Of a DNA stretch of 64,000 bases, positions 43,645 through 55,880 are shown piece by piece (positions within the stretch are counted from its first letter, which is position 1; every line of letters begins with the position of its first letter). Origin of the DNA: Pterobdella sp. o SKG-2022. Its lineage: Eukaryota > Annelida > Clitellata > Hirudinida > Piscicolidae. The position numbers were made by a program, and so were the translations under genes. The notes under the pieces were generated by a model. It saw nothing but the letters and a program-made list of their open reading frames with translations, had not been told where the DNA came from and did not search any database. The stretch spans positions 2,115,826-2,179,825 of the forward strand of contig OZ038327.1 of assembly GCA_964035795.1 (NCBI GenBank), given 5' to 3'.

Positions 43645-46600
43645 GGTTCTTGGCGGGCTTATTGATTTTATTATTATTATTTTTTTTTTTTAATTTTTTT
43701 TTTTTATTTTATTTTATCCATTTTTTTCATTTTATCTTTATTTTTTTAATTTTTTTTCAATTTTATTTATTATTTCAATTTAATTTTATTTTTTTATTAT
43801 TTTTTATTTTTTTAAATTTTATTTTTTTATTATTTTTTATTTTTTTTAATTTTAATTTTATTTTTTCATTTTTTTATTCAAAAAAAAATTTTTTTTTCAT
43901 TTTTCAATTATTTTTATTTGATGTTTTTTTTCTGTTCTCATTTATTATTTTTTTTGTATATTTGTTTTTTTTTGTTTTTTTTATGTTTTATGTTCAGAAG
44001 AGAAGAATACAAAAATTAAATAGTTCATCATGTAAGTGCCAAACTGACTGCAATAAATCATCATTTTTATATTTTAAAAACTATTACACGTTTTTTTATT
44101 AATATTACGCTTAATATTCTTAAATTGATTTCTTCTATTTTTTTTTCTATTTATATTATTACTCATAATTTAAAAAAAAATTTTCCATTATTAATATTAC
44201 TTATGAACTTTTTTATAGAAGTAAATTATCGAAAAAAAAATTTGAGTTTTTATTGAAAATCATAAAAATATTTTCCAGAAATAAATCAGGGAACAATTAC
44301 AACTAGAATAGGAAATACGTTGGTGATGGTGATGAGGATGAGGATGTTGATGAAGAGAAGGAGGAAGAGAAAATGGATGATGATGATGATGATGAAGAAG
44401 AAGAGGATGGTAATATTAAAAGATTATATAAATAATGAAAGATCGCATTTAATTGGAAAATAAACAAAAAAAGGGTATTTAAGAAACAATAAAAATAATA
44501 AAAAATTGGAAATAATAAAAATTTAAACAAAAACTATTAAAGTAGAAAATCAATAATGAAAAAAAAACAGTTGATAAACAAAAATGAATAATATAATATA
44601 ATATAATAGAATAATAAATGAAATGAATAAAAAATAAAAAAAAACATTTTAAACAAATAAAAAAAATAATAATAAATAAAAATAATGACAAATGGAGACA
44701 ATAACATTAATCTATTGCAGTAATTTGTCAAAGCTTGTAAACAAACATTTTCTTGAAGAATATATAATTAGATAATCAATTAAAAGTTAATTTATATTTG
44801 AGAAAAAAATTTAATTCATTTTTATAAATTAAAAGTTGATTTATGTTTGAAAAACTAAGTTGGTTGATTTTTAATTTTTTTAAATAGGTAGGTTTGGCTA
44901 TTAGTATTACCAACAAGAAAGAATTTTTTAAAGGTTGATTTGAGTTCTTATGTTGGTAAGGGAATGATAAAATTACTTTAAAAGTTATACAAATAATTAG
45001 TTGAATTGTTATTTTTAAAAGTTAATTTCCACTTAATCTTTAAAGCCACTTTTAATTTGTAATTAATTTTGACAAAATTATATAGACTTGAAAAGTTTGG
45101 CTTTTAGTTCGACCCTAGAGAAACACTTAATTCGTTAAATAGTTTCAATTTGCTTTTTTTGCTTCGTTTCTTCTCTTCAGCAGCTTCCAAGCACGAAAAA
45201 AAAAAAATAATAAAAATAAAATAAATTGAATAATAATGAAAAAAAAGTTTGAAGGATAATAATAAAAACAATGCTTAATTGATTAAAATAATAATAATAA
45301 TAAAAATAATTTAAAAAAGTAATTGCTTGAATAAAAATCAATGGAAAAAAAACTCAAATAATAATGAAACAATACCAAAAAAAAGTTCATCAAAAAAGCT
45401 CGAAGAAAAAAACAATAACAATAATAAAAAAAAAATATTAAAAATGCAAAAAATAATAATCACCAAAGAAACTAGGAATTGTAAAATTTTTGTCCTTTTC
45501 CAGTAGTGATTATGTAAATTAGGTTATTTCTGTTTTATTACTTCATTAGTATGCAAATTAGGGGGTTTTGATGCAAATTATGTTCCAATGAAGTGGAAAT
45601 ATGCTAATTTATTTATTGATTTTTTCCATGGATACCGCAATTTTTTATATAATATGCAAATTAGTTTGAAAATAGAATCATGAATATTCAAAAAGTATAA
45701 TAAGTTGATTATGTCATTCATATGCTATAGATTTATGAATTCAAGACCTAAAAACCAAAATTACATTTTTTATATTTATATCCCACATGAATATGCAAAT
45801 CAGCTTATGAATATTCATGATGCAAAATTGTGATTTCTTGTGATAAATTTTGAATTAATTCAAATTATGCTTTGAACTTTGAAATTTTTCTAACTACTTA
45901 GACCATTCCATTTGACCGTGTTCATTTTATATTCAAATATTATAATCTATTTATAGAAAGCTGATATTACTGTTACTATTAATATCGTTATTATTCTAAA
46001 TATTGATTTTTCTCTGGTTTTCGTCATAAAATGTCCGCTGAATTCTGCCAATTTTTTGAAATCTTCATTATTAATGTTTTTATTATTATTGTTATTATTA
46101 TTAATTAAAAGTTGTTATTTACGTTATTATTATTATTTTTGTTATTACCATTTAAATGCATATCTTCCATTCGGCAATTCCCTTTTAAAGCTTTTATGTT
46201 CATATTGAACCTTCCACAAAAAATAATAATAATATTGTAAAAAATAGCGATAATAATTAAAACTAACATAATAAACAATAATAAGAATAAAAACAACAAT
46301 AATAATCAAAGCTATAAAAATAGAAAAAATAAAAAAAATATAAAATAAAGAAACTAATCATAATAATATGTATTGTCAACATTGACAACAATAAAAATAA
46401 AAATTTGAAAAAAAACATCCTAGCACTAATATAAGGATGAATAGGATCGATAGTATTAATTGTGTTAACAATAATAAAAATAATAATAATAGCGAGAATA
46501 GTAATAGCAATAACAGTAATGATACTAATAACAATAATAATAGCAATCATAATAACAATAACAACAAAAATAATTATATAAATAACAGTAGTAATAGTAA

Positions 46601-47763
46601 TAAGAAAAATAGAAATAAGAAAAAACAATAATAGCAAAAATAATAATAATGATAAAAATATTAATAGCAATAATAATAATAAAAATCCTCTAGATTCCCT
46701 TCTTCACATTTCTATTTATCCTTCCATCTCGCGACAAATTTTTGAATAAATTTTGAAGTTTTTCTTTTATTTTATTTTTTTTTCGAAAAATATCCATGCA
46801 AAATTGGCAGTAAATGGATGAGAATTCTCAGCATTAACAAAAATGACAATAATAAAAAAAATAACAATAACAATAAAAATCAAAATAATGATGTTCAAGT
46901 ATTATAGGCGAAAACTTTTAGAAATAATTATATTAATAATCTAAAAATAAAAATTCTTAATAAAAAAAATAATAATTGAGATTAATATAGTAACGTTCAA
47001 GTATAATAAGCGAGAACTCAGTGATGACAATAATAATAATAAATAATAATGAGAAAAAAATAAAAATAATAAAAAAAATTAGTATAATAATGATGATTTA
47101 CAAGTTGTTGTGGTTGATATGGATCAGATAATGGTGAAAAAAATCATAATAATAACAAAAATAATAATAATAAAAATAATAATAATAAATAATAATAAAT
47201 AATAATAACAATAATAATAATAAAAAAAATAATAATAATGGAAAAAATAATAATGTTTTTGGCCACAACTCATAACCAGATGACACTGCCATGAACTGAA
47301 AACATTGAGTGGAAGAGAAATCCATAAAAACAAGAAAATATAAAAACGACAATAATAAGAATAAAAATAAGATTAGAATAATAAAAAGAATCCTAATCAT
47401 TTTTCAAAAAATCAAAACAATAAAAGCAATAATAAGAATAACAACAACAATAAGAATAAAAAAAATAAAAATAAGAGTAATAACAATAATTGCGTTAATA
47501 ATAAAGATAATAAAGTCATCAGTAAAATGAAAAAATAAAATAGACACTTCTTATCACAGAAAGAAAAGGCCGAAATCATGGTTGATGACTAAGTCTGAAT
47601 AAAAAAAAATAATGTTAATAATACAAAAAATTTCAATAATAAAAAAAATAATGTTAATATTAATAACAACAATAATCCTAGGAAGAGAAGGAGAAGAAAA
47701 AATACATATCGCATATTCTTTCTTAATTAAATAATTTGAACTATATTTAATACTTGTTGACCA

Positions 47764-47812
<49 letters not shown>

Positions 47813-47890
47813 TATTATGCACTATTTATTATTTTTATTATCCCTTGTTGATTATCATTTTTATTTTTTTAAAATTGTTTTTTACCATGT
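43645..47890. other. AT-rich spacer with isolated exon-like islands
   Basis: Mostly T-rich or TAA-rich low-complexity DNA. Islands: 43997-44031 (+) with a GTAAGT donor; 44311-44409 (+), a purine-rich acidic frame; 46210-46149 (-), a frame reading FNMNIKALKGNCRMEDMHLN between an AG and a GTAATA in a phase that would fit the MK5 gene; and 45.48-45.86 kb, a cluster of ATGCAAAT and GAATATTCAT motifs. None can be assigned with confidence. Confidence 0.45.
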
Positions 47891-47891
47891 G

Positions 47892-50800
47892 TTATTTATT
47901 ATTATTATTATTATTATTCTCTGTATCATCAGCATTATTATTCCCAGAGGACTTGAAAGACTTCTCTTGAGCGATTCTGTGTGAGTTTGTATCCATCCGC
48001 CATTCATCCATCCATCCATCTATCAATTTACTTATCCATGCATTCATTCATTTACACACCAATTCTTCCATCCATCCGTCTACCTTTTATTCAAGATGGG
48101 ATTTCTAATTTTATCCAACGGTTTCAACCTCAAAGGTAAATCACTGCTTCTATGTGAGTAATTATTGTTACTATTAATATTTTTAAAATATTATACTTAC
48201 TAAGAATAATAATAATAATAAATCACGAAAACAATGAAAATAGTAAAAAAATAAAAAAAATATTTTTATTATTATTATTATTATTAAACCTCATTGTATG
48301 CAGATGTTGTTCATGAGCCTCATTAAAACGGTTTAGAATTATCTGTAATAATAATAATAATAATAACAATAATAATAAAACTTTAAAGAATTGATAATAA
48401 TGAAACAATTAACACCCTAGAATAAAAAAAATTTTAGTAACATAACAATAATAACACCATCAATAAAAAAATATAAACAATAATAATAACAATAAAAATA
48501 ATGACCCCAGACAAAGACAGAGGAGACAGAAGGGAGTACGAGGGATGTTGCTTGCTGAGCAGCCATGGGTGTTTGAGGGCTTGGTCGGCTGTCATCCTGG
48601 CTGTTGGGTCTACTAGCAAAAGTCTGTGTGTGTGTGTGAAGATTGTTGGCTTGGTGGATCTGTCTGCATGTTACTCTTTTCCAGCCAAATCTTAATCATG
48701 AACTTCTCCCTGACTTTACCCCTTTTCCAAACCTTAATCATAACCCATCTTCCTCTCCCACAAACCTTAATCATAAACCCTTTTCTCCAAACCTTAATCA
48801 TAAGCCCCAACCCCCATCATTCCTCTTAAATCCTAAACCCCTTTCTTTCCCCCCAACCTAGCGATAAAATCCTTAGCCTCAGACGACACCATCTTCCAGT
48901 CTTCCTTATGGAACTTGTAGTCACCAGCCAGTATCTTAGCCTTCATGCGTCTAGTTAGGGCAGTAGAGTCGTTTTCGGGGTAGAAAGGCGGGTAGCCGCA
49001 GAGTAGGATGTAGACAATCACGCCTAGACTCCACATGTCACAACTCTGTGTGTGGGTGTGTGTTGGCTTGTGTTTTTGCGTAGCTATTTTTGAGTGTGTT
49101 TTTTTGTGTAAATTGATGAATGTTTGTGTGTGTTAATTCTCGATTGAATGTGTGTTTGTTTTTGTGTATGTATGTGAACGAGTGTGCCTTTTTATTTATT
49201 TTTTTGTGTATTAGTGCATCTGTCTCATAGTGGACAAACGGGCAATAAAATGTGCGTGTGCATAAAAGATCAATTTTATCCACAAAAAAAGTGGTATCCT
49301 GCATCTAAAAAATACTCTATGCTATCCACCTCTTACCCAACCTTATCATAACAGATGGGGGAGGAGGTGGGATGGAAGCAGGAACTTTTCGGCTTTCTGT
49401 TCTTTAAGGCTCGTATTACCTGCGTGGTAGTAATTTGAAGGGGTAGAAAAAAAGATAGATAGAAAGACAAATAGATAGATAGACAGATAAAAAGATAGAT
49501 AGATAGATAGATAAATCTTCTGTTTAGGGCTTTAGTTCTCCATGATGAAACCATATTTAGGTCAGCATTCATAACATCATGCCATCTTTGATGTTGTTTT
49601 CCATGAAGTCTTTTACCTTCTTCGAATTTACTGACTAATAACTGTTTTGGAAGACGTGTATTTTCCATTCTCTCGATATGGCCAAGCTATCTAAGTCTTC
49701 TACGCTGGAGTATTGTTTCAACGCGTTCGATGTTTGCACGTCTTCTTAGGTCAGTATTTCTTAATTTGTCGAAAAGCGACAGACCAAGTATTGTTCGTAT
49801 GCAGCGATTGATGAAGATATTTAAACGTTGAATGTGATGATTAAGTGGGGCCCAGGATTCACATCCATATAATAAAACAGGGAGTATCACAGCCTTGAAC
49901 TGTCGGAATTTTGTACTATGTTTGATTGCAGGCTGGTACCACACCAGTTTATTTAAGCATCCAAAAGCTATTGATGCTTTATTGACTCGAGCGTCCACTT
50001 CTGCGTTTAGTTCTACTTCATCTGTGAGAATGGCTCCCAAATACTTGAATTGTTTCACTTCTTCTATGTTTTTCAAAAAATTGTTACTAGAAGTTTGTTT
50101 TGGGAGTTTTTTCTGTTTTGGCAATATTGTCATTCGTTTTGTTTTGTCAATGTTTATTTTCAAACCAAAAATTTTCAAATTGTTTTCTATTGTGTTCATA
50201 AGACAGTTCAATTCTTCATAGTTCGTACCGATTATAACCATGTCGTCTGCGTATAGGAGGTGTTGCACTGTTGTACGCCTATCTAGTTTACATTTGTTGT
50301 TCATTAAAGGAGCTTTGATGTTATACATAATTTTTGCTCCAATATTCTTGCGGTTTTCTAATGCGCTATTTATAATTGTGTTTAGATATAGATTGAACAA
50401 TAAAGGAGATAGTATGTCGCCTTGTTTTACTCCTGATCTTATTGGAAATTCTTTGGAAGTTTGGCCTTCATATCTAACTACTCCTTGAGTTTCTTCATGG
50501 AAGGCTTTTATGATGTTTATGATTTTGCTTGGCAGGTTGTATGAAGGACGCAAAACCTTCCATAGTGCATTGCGATTTATGGAATCATATGCTTTGCACA
50601 GATCAATGAAGGATAGGTATAGAGGTGTATTATACTCTTTGGCTCTTTGCATTATTATTCGTAAAGTAAATAATTGGTCACTGCAACCCCTATTTGAGCG
50701 AAAGCCACATTGACTTTCGTTTAGCTGGGAGTCCAATACTGGAATAAGCCGGTTTAATATCGTTCTACTGATTATTTTGTTTGTGACGCATAAAATAGCG

Positions 50801-53800
50801 ATCCCTCTGTAATTGTTACAATCAGATTTTTGCCCTTTTTTGAATACCGGTATGGTTATTTGATTTTTCCAGTCTCGTGGTACCGCCTCTTCCTTCCATA
50901 TTTGATTTGCTAGTGCTTTCATCCAACTCACCGTTGATTCTGATGTCAGAGTTAAAATTTCCGTGCTGATTTCGTCAATTGCAGGTGCACAATTTTTTTT
51001 AATTGTTTTAGAGCGGTTTCTATTTCTCTTTCTGATATTGGAACTGTCAATTGGTCTAGATCATATTGTATATTACTTTTTGGCAGAATGTCGTATGCAT
51101 CATCGTCGATTTCGGTGTCAACATTTATCAAATTCATAGTGTTCAGCCATCTTTGCAATTTTTGTGTATTTGTGACAATTTTTGTTGAACTATCTGAGCT
51201 TAATAAATATTGATGCTGATTATGACGGAATTTGCTTATAAGTTTTAATGTTTTGAGAAGAGAACCACCTCTACCAAGTTTCATATTGATTTCGGATGTG
51301 TCTTCGGCTTCCTTGGTTTTCTCTTCCCACCACTTATTTAAGGCTCTGCGACATTCATTTTTTGTTTCTTTTTTCACAGTAGTGTATTGGTTTTTGAGTT
51401 TTGATGGGATTGATTCACCTTTTTGGAGCAACTGTGTTATTTGAAAATGTAACAAACTCTTTTTTGGTCAAATTCTTTACTTCATCTGTGACCCACTTTT
51501 TTTCAAATAGTTTTTTGCTTTTTGGGAGGAACTGCTCTGTGGTTTTTCTTAGAGAACTTTTAAAATTTTCCCAGATTTCTTTTACTGTGCCATTTTTATT
51601 TTTTGAATATAAATATTTATTCAACTTTTTTATTGTTTCAGGAGATAGACTTGTTGTCTTGATATTATGAGAATTATATTGACTGACTTTTTTTAGTTTT
51701 GTGTTTATATTGATGTCAATTCTTATTTTTGATATCACTGGGTGGTGATCTGGTATGTGTAAAGAATTTCTATGTGCTCTGATATCTAGTATAAAGGCTC
51801 TAAACTTTTGATTGACCAGGATGTTATCCAACACATGTCCTCCTGATGAATTTTTTTATGAGGAAATAATGTGTTTGTGAGTACTAAGCCATGGCTGGTG
51901 CAAAATTCCAGAAACCTTTCACCATTGTTGTTGCGAGTGTCGGGATTGTGAACTCCATGAAGCCTTGTAGGCTTTACAGCTGGGCCAATTCGAGCATTGA
52001 AGTCTCTCAACATAAGCAATAAATCTTTATTATTTACTCCTTTTAGAATGTGAGATAACTGATGATAGAATTCTTCTGAGATTGATGGATCAGTGACATC
52101 TGTAGGAGCATAAACAGAAATTATGCTCAGCCATATCTTTCCTATTTTGAGTCTCATTTTCATCATTCTCCTATTTATTGAAGTGAAATTTTTGTTTTCC
52201 TTCCAGGCAGTTCTTAGGTTGCCTAAAAGAATTTCTGTTGTGCTTCTTTGATTAATAGAATTATTATCTGTGGATCCTGAGTACGCAACAGTGGCATCTT
52301 CTATGTCTAGAACACCGCACCCAGGCCACCGCACTTCAGCTAGCGCCATTGCACAAACTAAATAGATAGATAGACAGATAAAAAGATAGATAGATAGATA
52401 GAGAGATAGATAGATAGATAGATAAACAGGCAGACTTGGGGGGCGGCAAAGTAGGGGGTGAAGTTCGGTGTAGTGAGATTTCCCTCATCCAACTTTGCGA
52501 AACCGAAATCTGTCAGTTTAACTGTTGCGTCCTACGATTGATGTATTTATTCTGAATGTAAATATATAGAAAAATAGGAACATATAGACATAAATATAAT
52601 ACATAACGAATAATATATAGTAATTTAAAAAAATAGATACATATATATTAACAAACAAACACAGACAGGCACACATACACAGACCGGCAACTTCCGGGTG
52701 AGAAGAAGATTTTCCGGTTTGAGATCTCGATGCGCGACGTTCAAGTGATGACAGTGTTCTATGGCGTGACATATCTGGGTGGTGGATGAGTAGTGGCGGA
52801 TGGGTAGGTGGGTATTGGCGGATGGATGGTTGGGTAATAGTGAATGGGTGGGTGAGTGTTTGGATGGTGGATTGATTGTTGGGTGGGTGTGATGGCAGAT
52901 GGATAGATTGGGGGTAAATGGGTGGGTTGGGTTTGTAGTGGATGATGGATAAATTAATAAAGAGCACCACCTCTTTCATCACCAAAACCTTCCAACAGAC
53001 GTCATACACCGCCATACCACCCACCCAGAATAATCACCAACACACCCTCTATATCATTAACGAACACCGACCTGCGTAACCACCCCACTTCCCCTACCTC
53101 CCCTTACCTACCTTCTTGCTCCTACCCCCCATACCACCAACACTCCGACCAGCGTAACTACCTTCTCCCTCTTCTACCCCCATATCACCAACACACGACC
53201 AACGTAACCACTCTCCTTCCCCAGACCACCAGCACACTCAGCCTGTGTAACCACCTTCCTCTCCCAGATCATCAGCACCTGTGTAGTTAAGTTAACAACC
53301 ATATCTTCAGAGAAATGCTTCAACGATTTTATGCTGTCAAACAATTCTCCTCCCTCCATCAACTCAATCACTAGAAGTAGGCGGGTTCTGTGGGTGGGTG
53401 GAGAGATGAGTGTTTGTGGATATGTGTATGTGTGTGTATGTATGTGCGTAGGTATGTGTATGTGCGTGGGTGTGTGTGGTTGCATAGTTATTTCCTTGTA
53501 TTAATTAAATGTCAATGAGCACTTGAAACTCGAGTGTATTGGGTCTGAATGTCTGCTTAGCTCTTTGTGTTTGTGTGCAATAATAATAATAATAAAAATT
53601 ATCTGATTGTGTTAAATATCACTTCAGCATCCGGATGCGACGTGAAAAAGATAGTGTGTGTGTGTGTGTGAGCGTGTACAAACTTTGAAACATCTTCTCT
53701 GGGAAACTTCATGTTGTTGCTGTACACCGCATACAATTTCAGTATGTTTTCATGACCTGGCATAACAATAACGATAATAATAATAATAAAAATAATAATA

Positions 53801-54573
53801 ATAGAAATAACAGCAGCAATAAAAATAAAAATATTGATAGCAATGATAATGCTGAAAAAAAAAATATCAATAACAAGATAAACAGCAACAATAATAATAA
53901 CAAAAACATTAACAATAATAAAAATAAGAATGACAACCATGGCACTTATGATGCAAAGCCACTTCCTGTCTGGCACGGGGACCATCCAATAGGCACTTGA
54001 GGGCATACTTCTTGTCCGTGTGCTTCAGACGACATTGTCTGGTTATTGTTGTTGTTATTAATAATGTTATTATTACTACTTTTATTATTAATACTAATAA
54101 TATTAACTTTGTTAGTATTATTATTTTCATGATTATTATTATCATTAACCTGACAGCACCTGTGATACCACATCCCAGCTTACTGTTCCACAGAACTTCA
54201 TAATCGTCAGTGATGGGGTTGGTCTAAGGTGTGTAAAAATAGTTGTATTAGTAGTAGTAGTAGAAGTAGTGGTAATAGTTGTAGTTGCAGTAGTAGTGGT
54301 AATAGTTGTAGTAGTAGTAATAGTAAGAGTAAAAGAGTCACTGAATGATAAAATTATTTTTATATCTTTACGCTTTTTAATACTGATAATATCATTAGTA
54401 TTAGTGGTAAAAAAATTATTAGTAGTAGCATCGGTAAAATTACTAGTTTTATTAAATTTATAATATTTTAATAATTTTATAACCTTAATATTAGTAAAAT
54501 TCTTATTTAATTTGAGTTTTAATTTAAATTGTGCAACCTTTATGGCGAGTTCTTGTTCCAATTCCAACTCCAT
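47892..54573 (-). CDS. MAPKAPK5: MAP kinase-activated protein kinase 5 (MK5/PRAK); 3' end uncertain
   Basis: Exons: 54573-54538 (ATG), 54223-54150, 54038-53938, 53756-53684, 53387-53279, 52774-52685, 52531-52436, 49419-49342, 49045-48858, 48623-48506, 48342-48290, 48143-48084 and a candidate last exon 47976-47892. MK5 is a CaMK-group Ser/Thr kinase activated by p38 and ERK3/4. Visible: [11 protein letters not shown] (glycine loop), [76 protein letters not shown] (activation loop), [37 protein letters not shown], then [14 protein letters not shown] and [15 protein letters not shown], which match the MK5-specific C-terminal segment. All catalytic residues are present and all phases agree. The proposed last exon ends in an Asn run and TAA, making the protein about 110 residues shorter than the human one; splicing to 46210-46149 is an alternative. 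The intron between exons 52436 and 49419 holds a LINE. Confidence 0.9.
49469..49510. repeat. Left target-site duplication of the LINE
   Basis: 42 bases of TAGA-type repeat with the interruption GACAGATAAAA, identical to 52360-52401. Confidence 0.75.
49511..52359 (-). mobile_element. Non-LTR retrotransposon (endonuclease + reverse transcriptase), nearly full length
   Basis: About 2.85 kb on the minus strand inside an MK5 intron. An AP-type endonuclease starts near 52349 ([10 protein letters not shown], later [21 protein letters not shown], then [11 protein letters not shown]). A linker follows, then reverse transcriptase in 50931-49687 with [63 protein letters not shown] and the catalytic LYADDMVII; the C-terminal segment (QRRRLR, then past an in-frame stop [15 protein letters not shown]) runs to about 49516. 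At least three frameshifts or stops (near 51800, 51430, 50950 and 49690) disable it, and the 5' end begins at the endonuclease, so upstream sequence is lost. Endonuclease-first architecture fits RTE-like or related clades. It is flanked by apparent 42-bp duplications. Confidence 0.92.
52360..52401. repeat. Right target-site duplication of the LINE
   Basis: Identical to 49469-49510, including the non-repeat interruption; the flanking TAGA repeat continues to 52425. Confidence 0.75.
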
Positions 54574-55290
54574 CCGAAAACCATGAAATAGTTGCAATTG
54601 CGAAATTCAAAAATTGAACGGCTGCAAAATTAAAAACTAAATATTTATTTATTTTTAATTTTAAATTTTAATTATCGTTTGCTCGCGAAGTTTCGAAGTT
54701 TTGTAAAATCAATCATTTTTACAAGAAAAGTGAACTGAAGGCAGGTTGTTTAAAAATATCAAGTATTTTTTTCAACTTTTTTGATAACTTCTATTATTAT
54801 TTCAACTCAAAGTTAATTTCAAGTTAAAAAAAACACACTTTTATAGTTTAAAATTTTCGATTTTCAGACTCCAAATTTCTCATGGCTGTATAAATGATTC
54901 TGTATAAATAGCAAGACACGACTTGGTTTAAATATAAGAACGAAATGCATAAATAAATATTTTATAAATAACTGATTAATTTTTTTTTGTATATTTAATT
55001 TTATTTTAATGAAATAATTTAATATATGCAATTAATTCAACAAACTCAGTACGGTTGACAACCCGTTATGAATGACACTGGCTCATTGTCACTAACTCTC
55101 GATACAAAGAAAGCTGCCTGAAACGAACATTATACCAGATAACTCAACCAGGAATATCCTTGGAGTGAGAGTAGTTTGATGGAAAAAAGGTCGGTTGAAG
55201 GACCCAGTGTTTCCATCACGCTTGATATGATTATGCGCCTCAGTTGCTTTCCTTGGCGCTATATAAATAGTTATTATTATTGTTATTATT
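54574..55290. other. MK5 5' flank, AT-rich, ending in a SINE-like tail
   Basis: AT-rich sequence upstream of the MK5 start. From about 55080 base composition becomes more balanced, and it ends in GGCGCTATATAAATAG plus a TTA run (55253-55290). That tail matches the SINE tails at 12.28 kb and (inverted) 15.23 kb, so 55.08-55.29 kb is probably a degraded SINE. Confidence 0.45.
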
Positions 55291-55291
55291 A

Positions 55292-55880
55292 TGATTCAAA
55301 AAGCTATTTCCAAAATGACTGCCGATAAAGCTTCTGGACCATCTGGAGTTTTGGCTTAAATATTGAAAGCCTCTGGTAGCTGTAGCATTCAGATGCTTTG
55401 TGACCTAGTTAATGCTATCCTATCTCAAAACAGCATTCCAACTGAATGGCGCTACAGTTGCATATTTAACCTTTATAAAATAAAAAGCGATGCTTTGATT
55501 CATAACAATTATAGAGGTCTAAAATTATTGGACCATCTTATGAAACTGTTGAAGGTGTTGTGGAGGCACTCATCAGGAACATGGTTTCATGCCTGGACGT
55601 AGCACCACTGAGGCAATATTTATCATTCGACAGTTGCAAGAGAAGTACATGGCTGTTTTACAAAAAGCATTTGATAGAGTGCCCAAGAAGGTTATTTGGT
55701 GGAATATGCTCAAACATCGAATTGAAGAGTGGTTGGTACGTTTTGTTGAGACTATGTATGAAAATGGAGAAAGTATGGTAAAAGTTGGTGATGGTTATAA
55801 CGAGAAGTTTGATGTTGGTGTGCATTAGGACTCTGTCCTCAGCCCACTTCTGTTCATTATTGTCCTCGAAGCTTGAGAAA
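55292..55880 (+). mobile_element. Decayed non-LTR reverse-transcriptase remnant
   Basis: Broken frames read SKMTADKASGPSGVLA, stop, ILKASGSC, NAILSQNSIPTEWRYSC, NNYRGLKLLDHLMKLLKVL, then after a frameshift MPGRSTTEAIFIIRQLQEKY, QKAFDRVPKKVIWWNM, VGDGYNEKFDVGVH, stop, DSVLSPLLFIIVLEA. These are conserved reverse-transcriptase blocks of a family clearly different from the 50-kb copy. Internal deletion removes part of the palm, so it is dead. Confidence 0.85.

Noticed and set aside
47945..48135. Plus-strand exons reading [10 protein letters not shown] and [13 protein letters not shown]
   Set aside because: The opposite strand encodes phase-matched MK5 exons ([15 protein letters not shown] and [11 protein letters not shown]), which explain the conservation-like signal.
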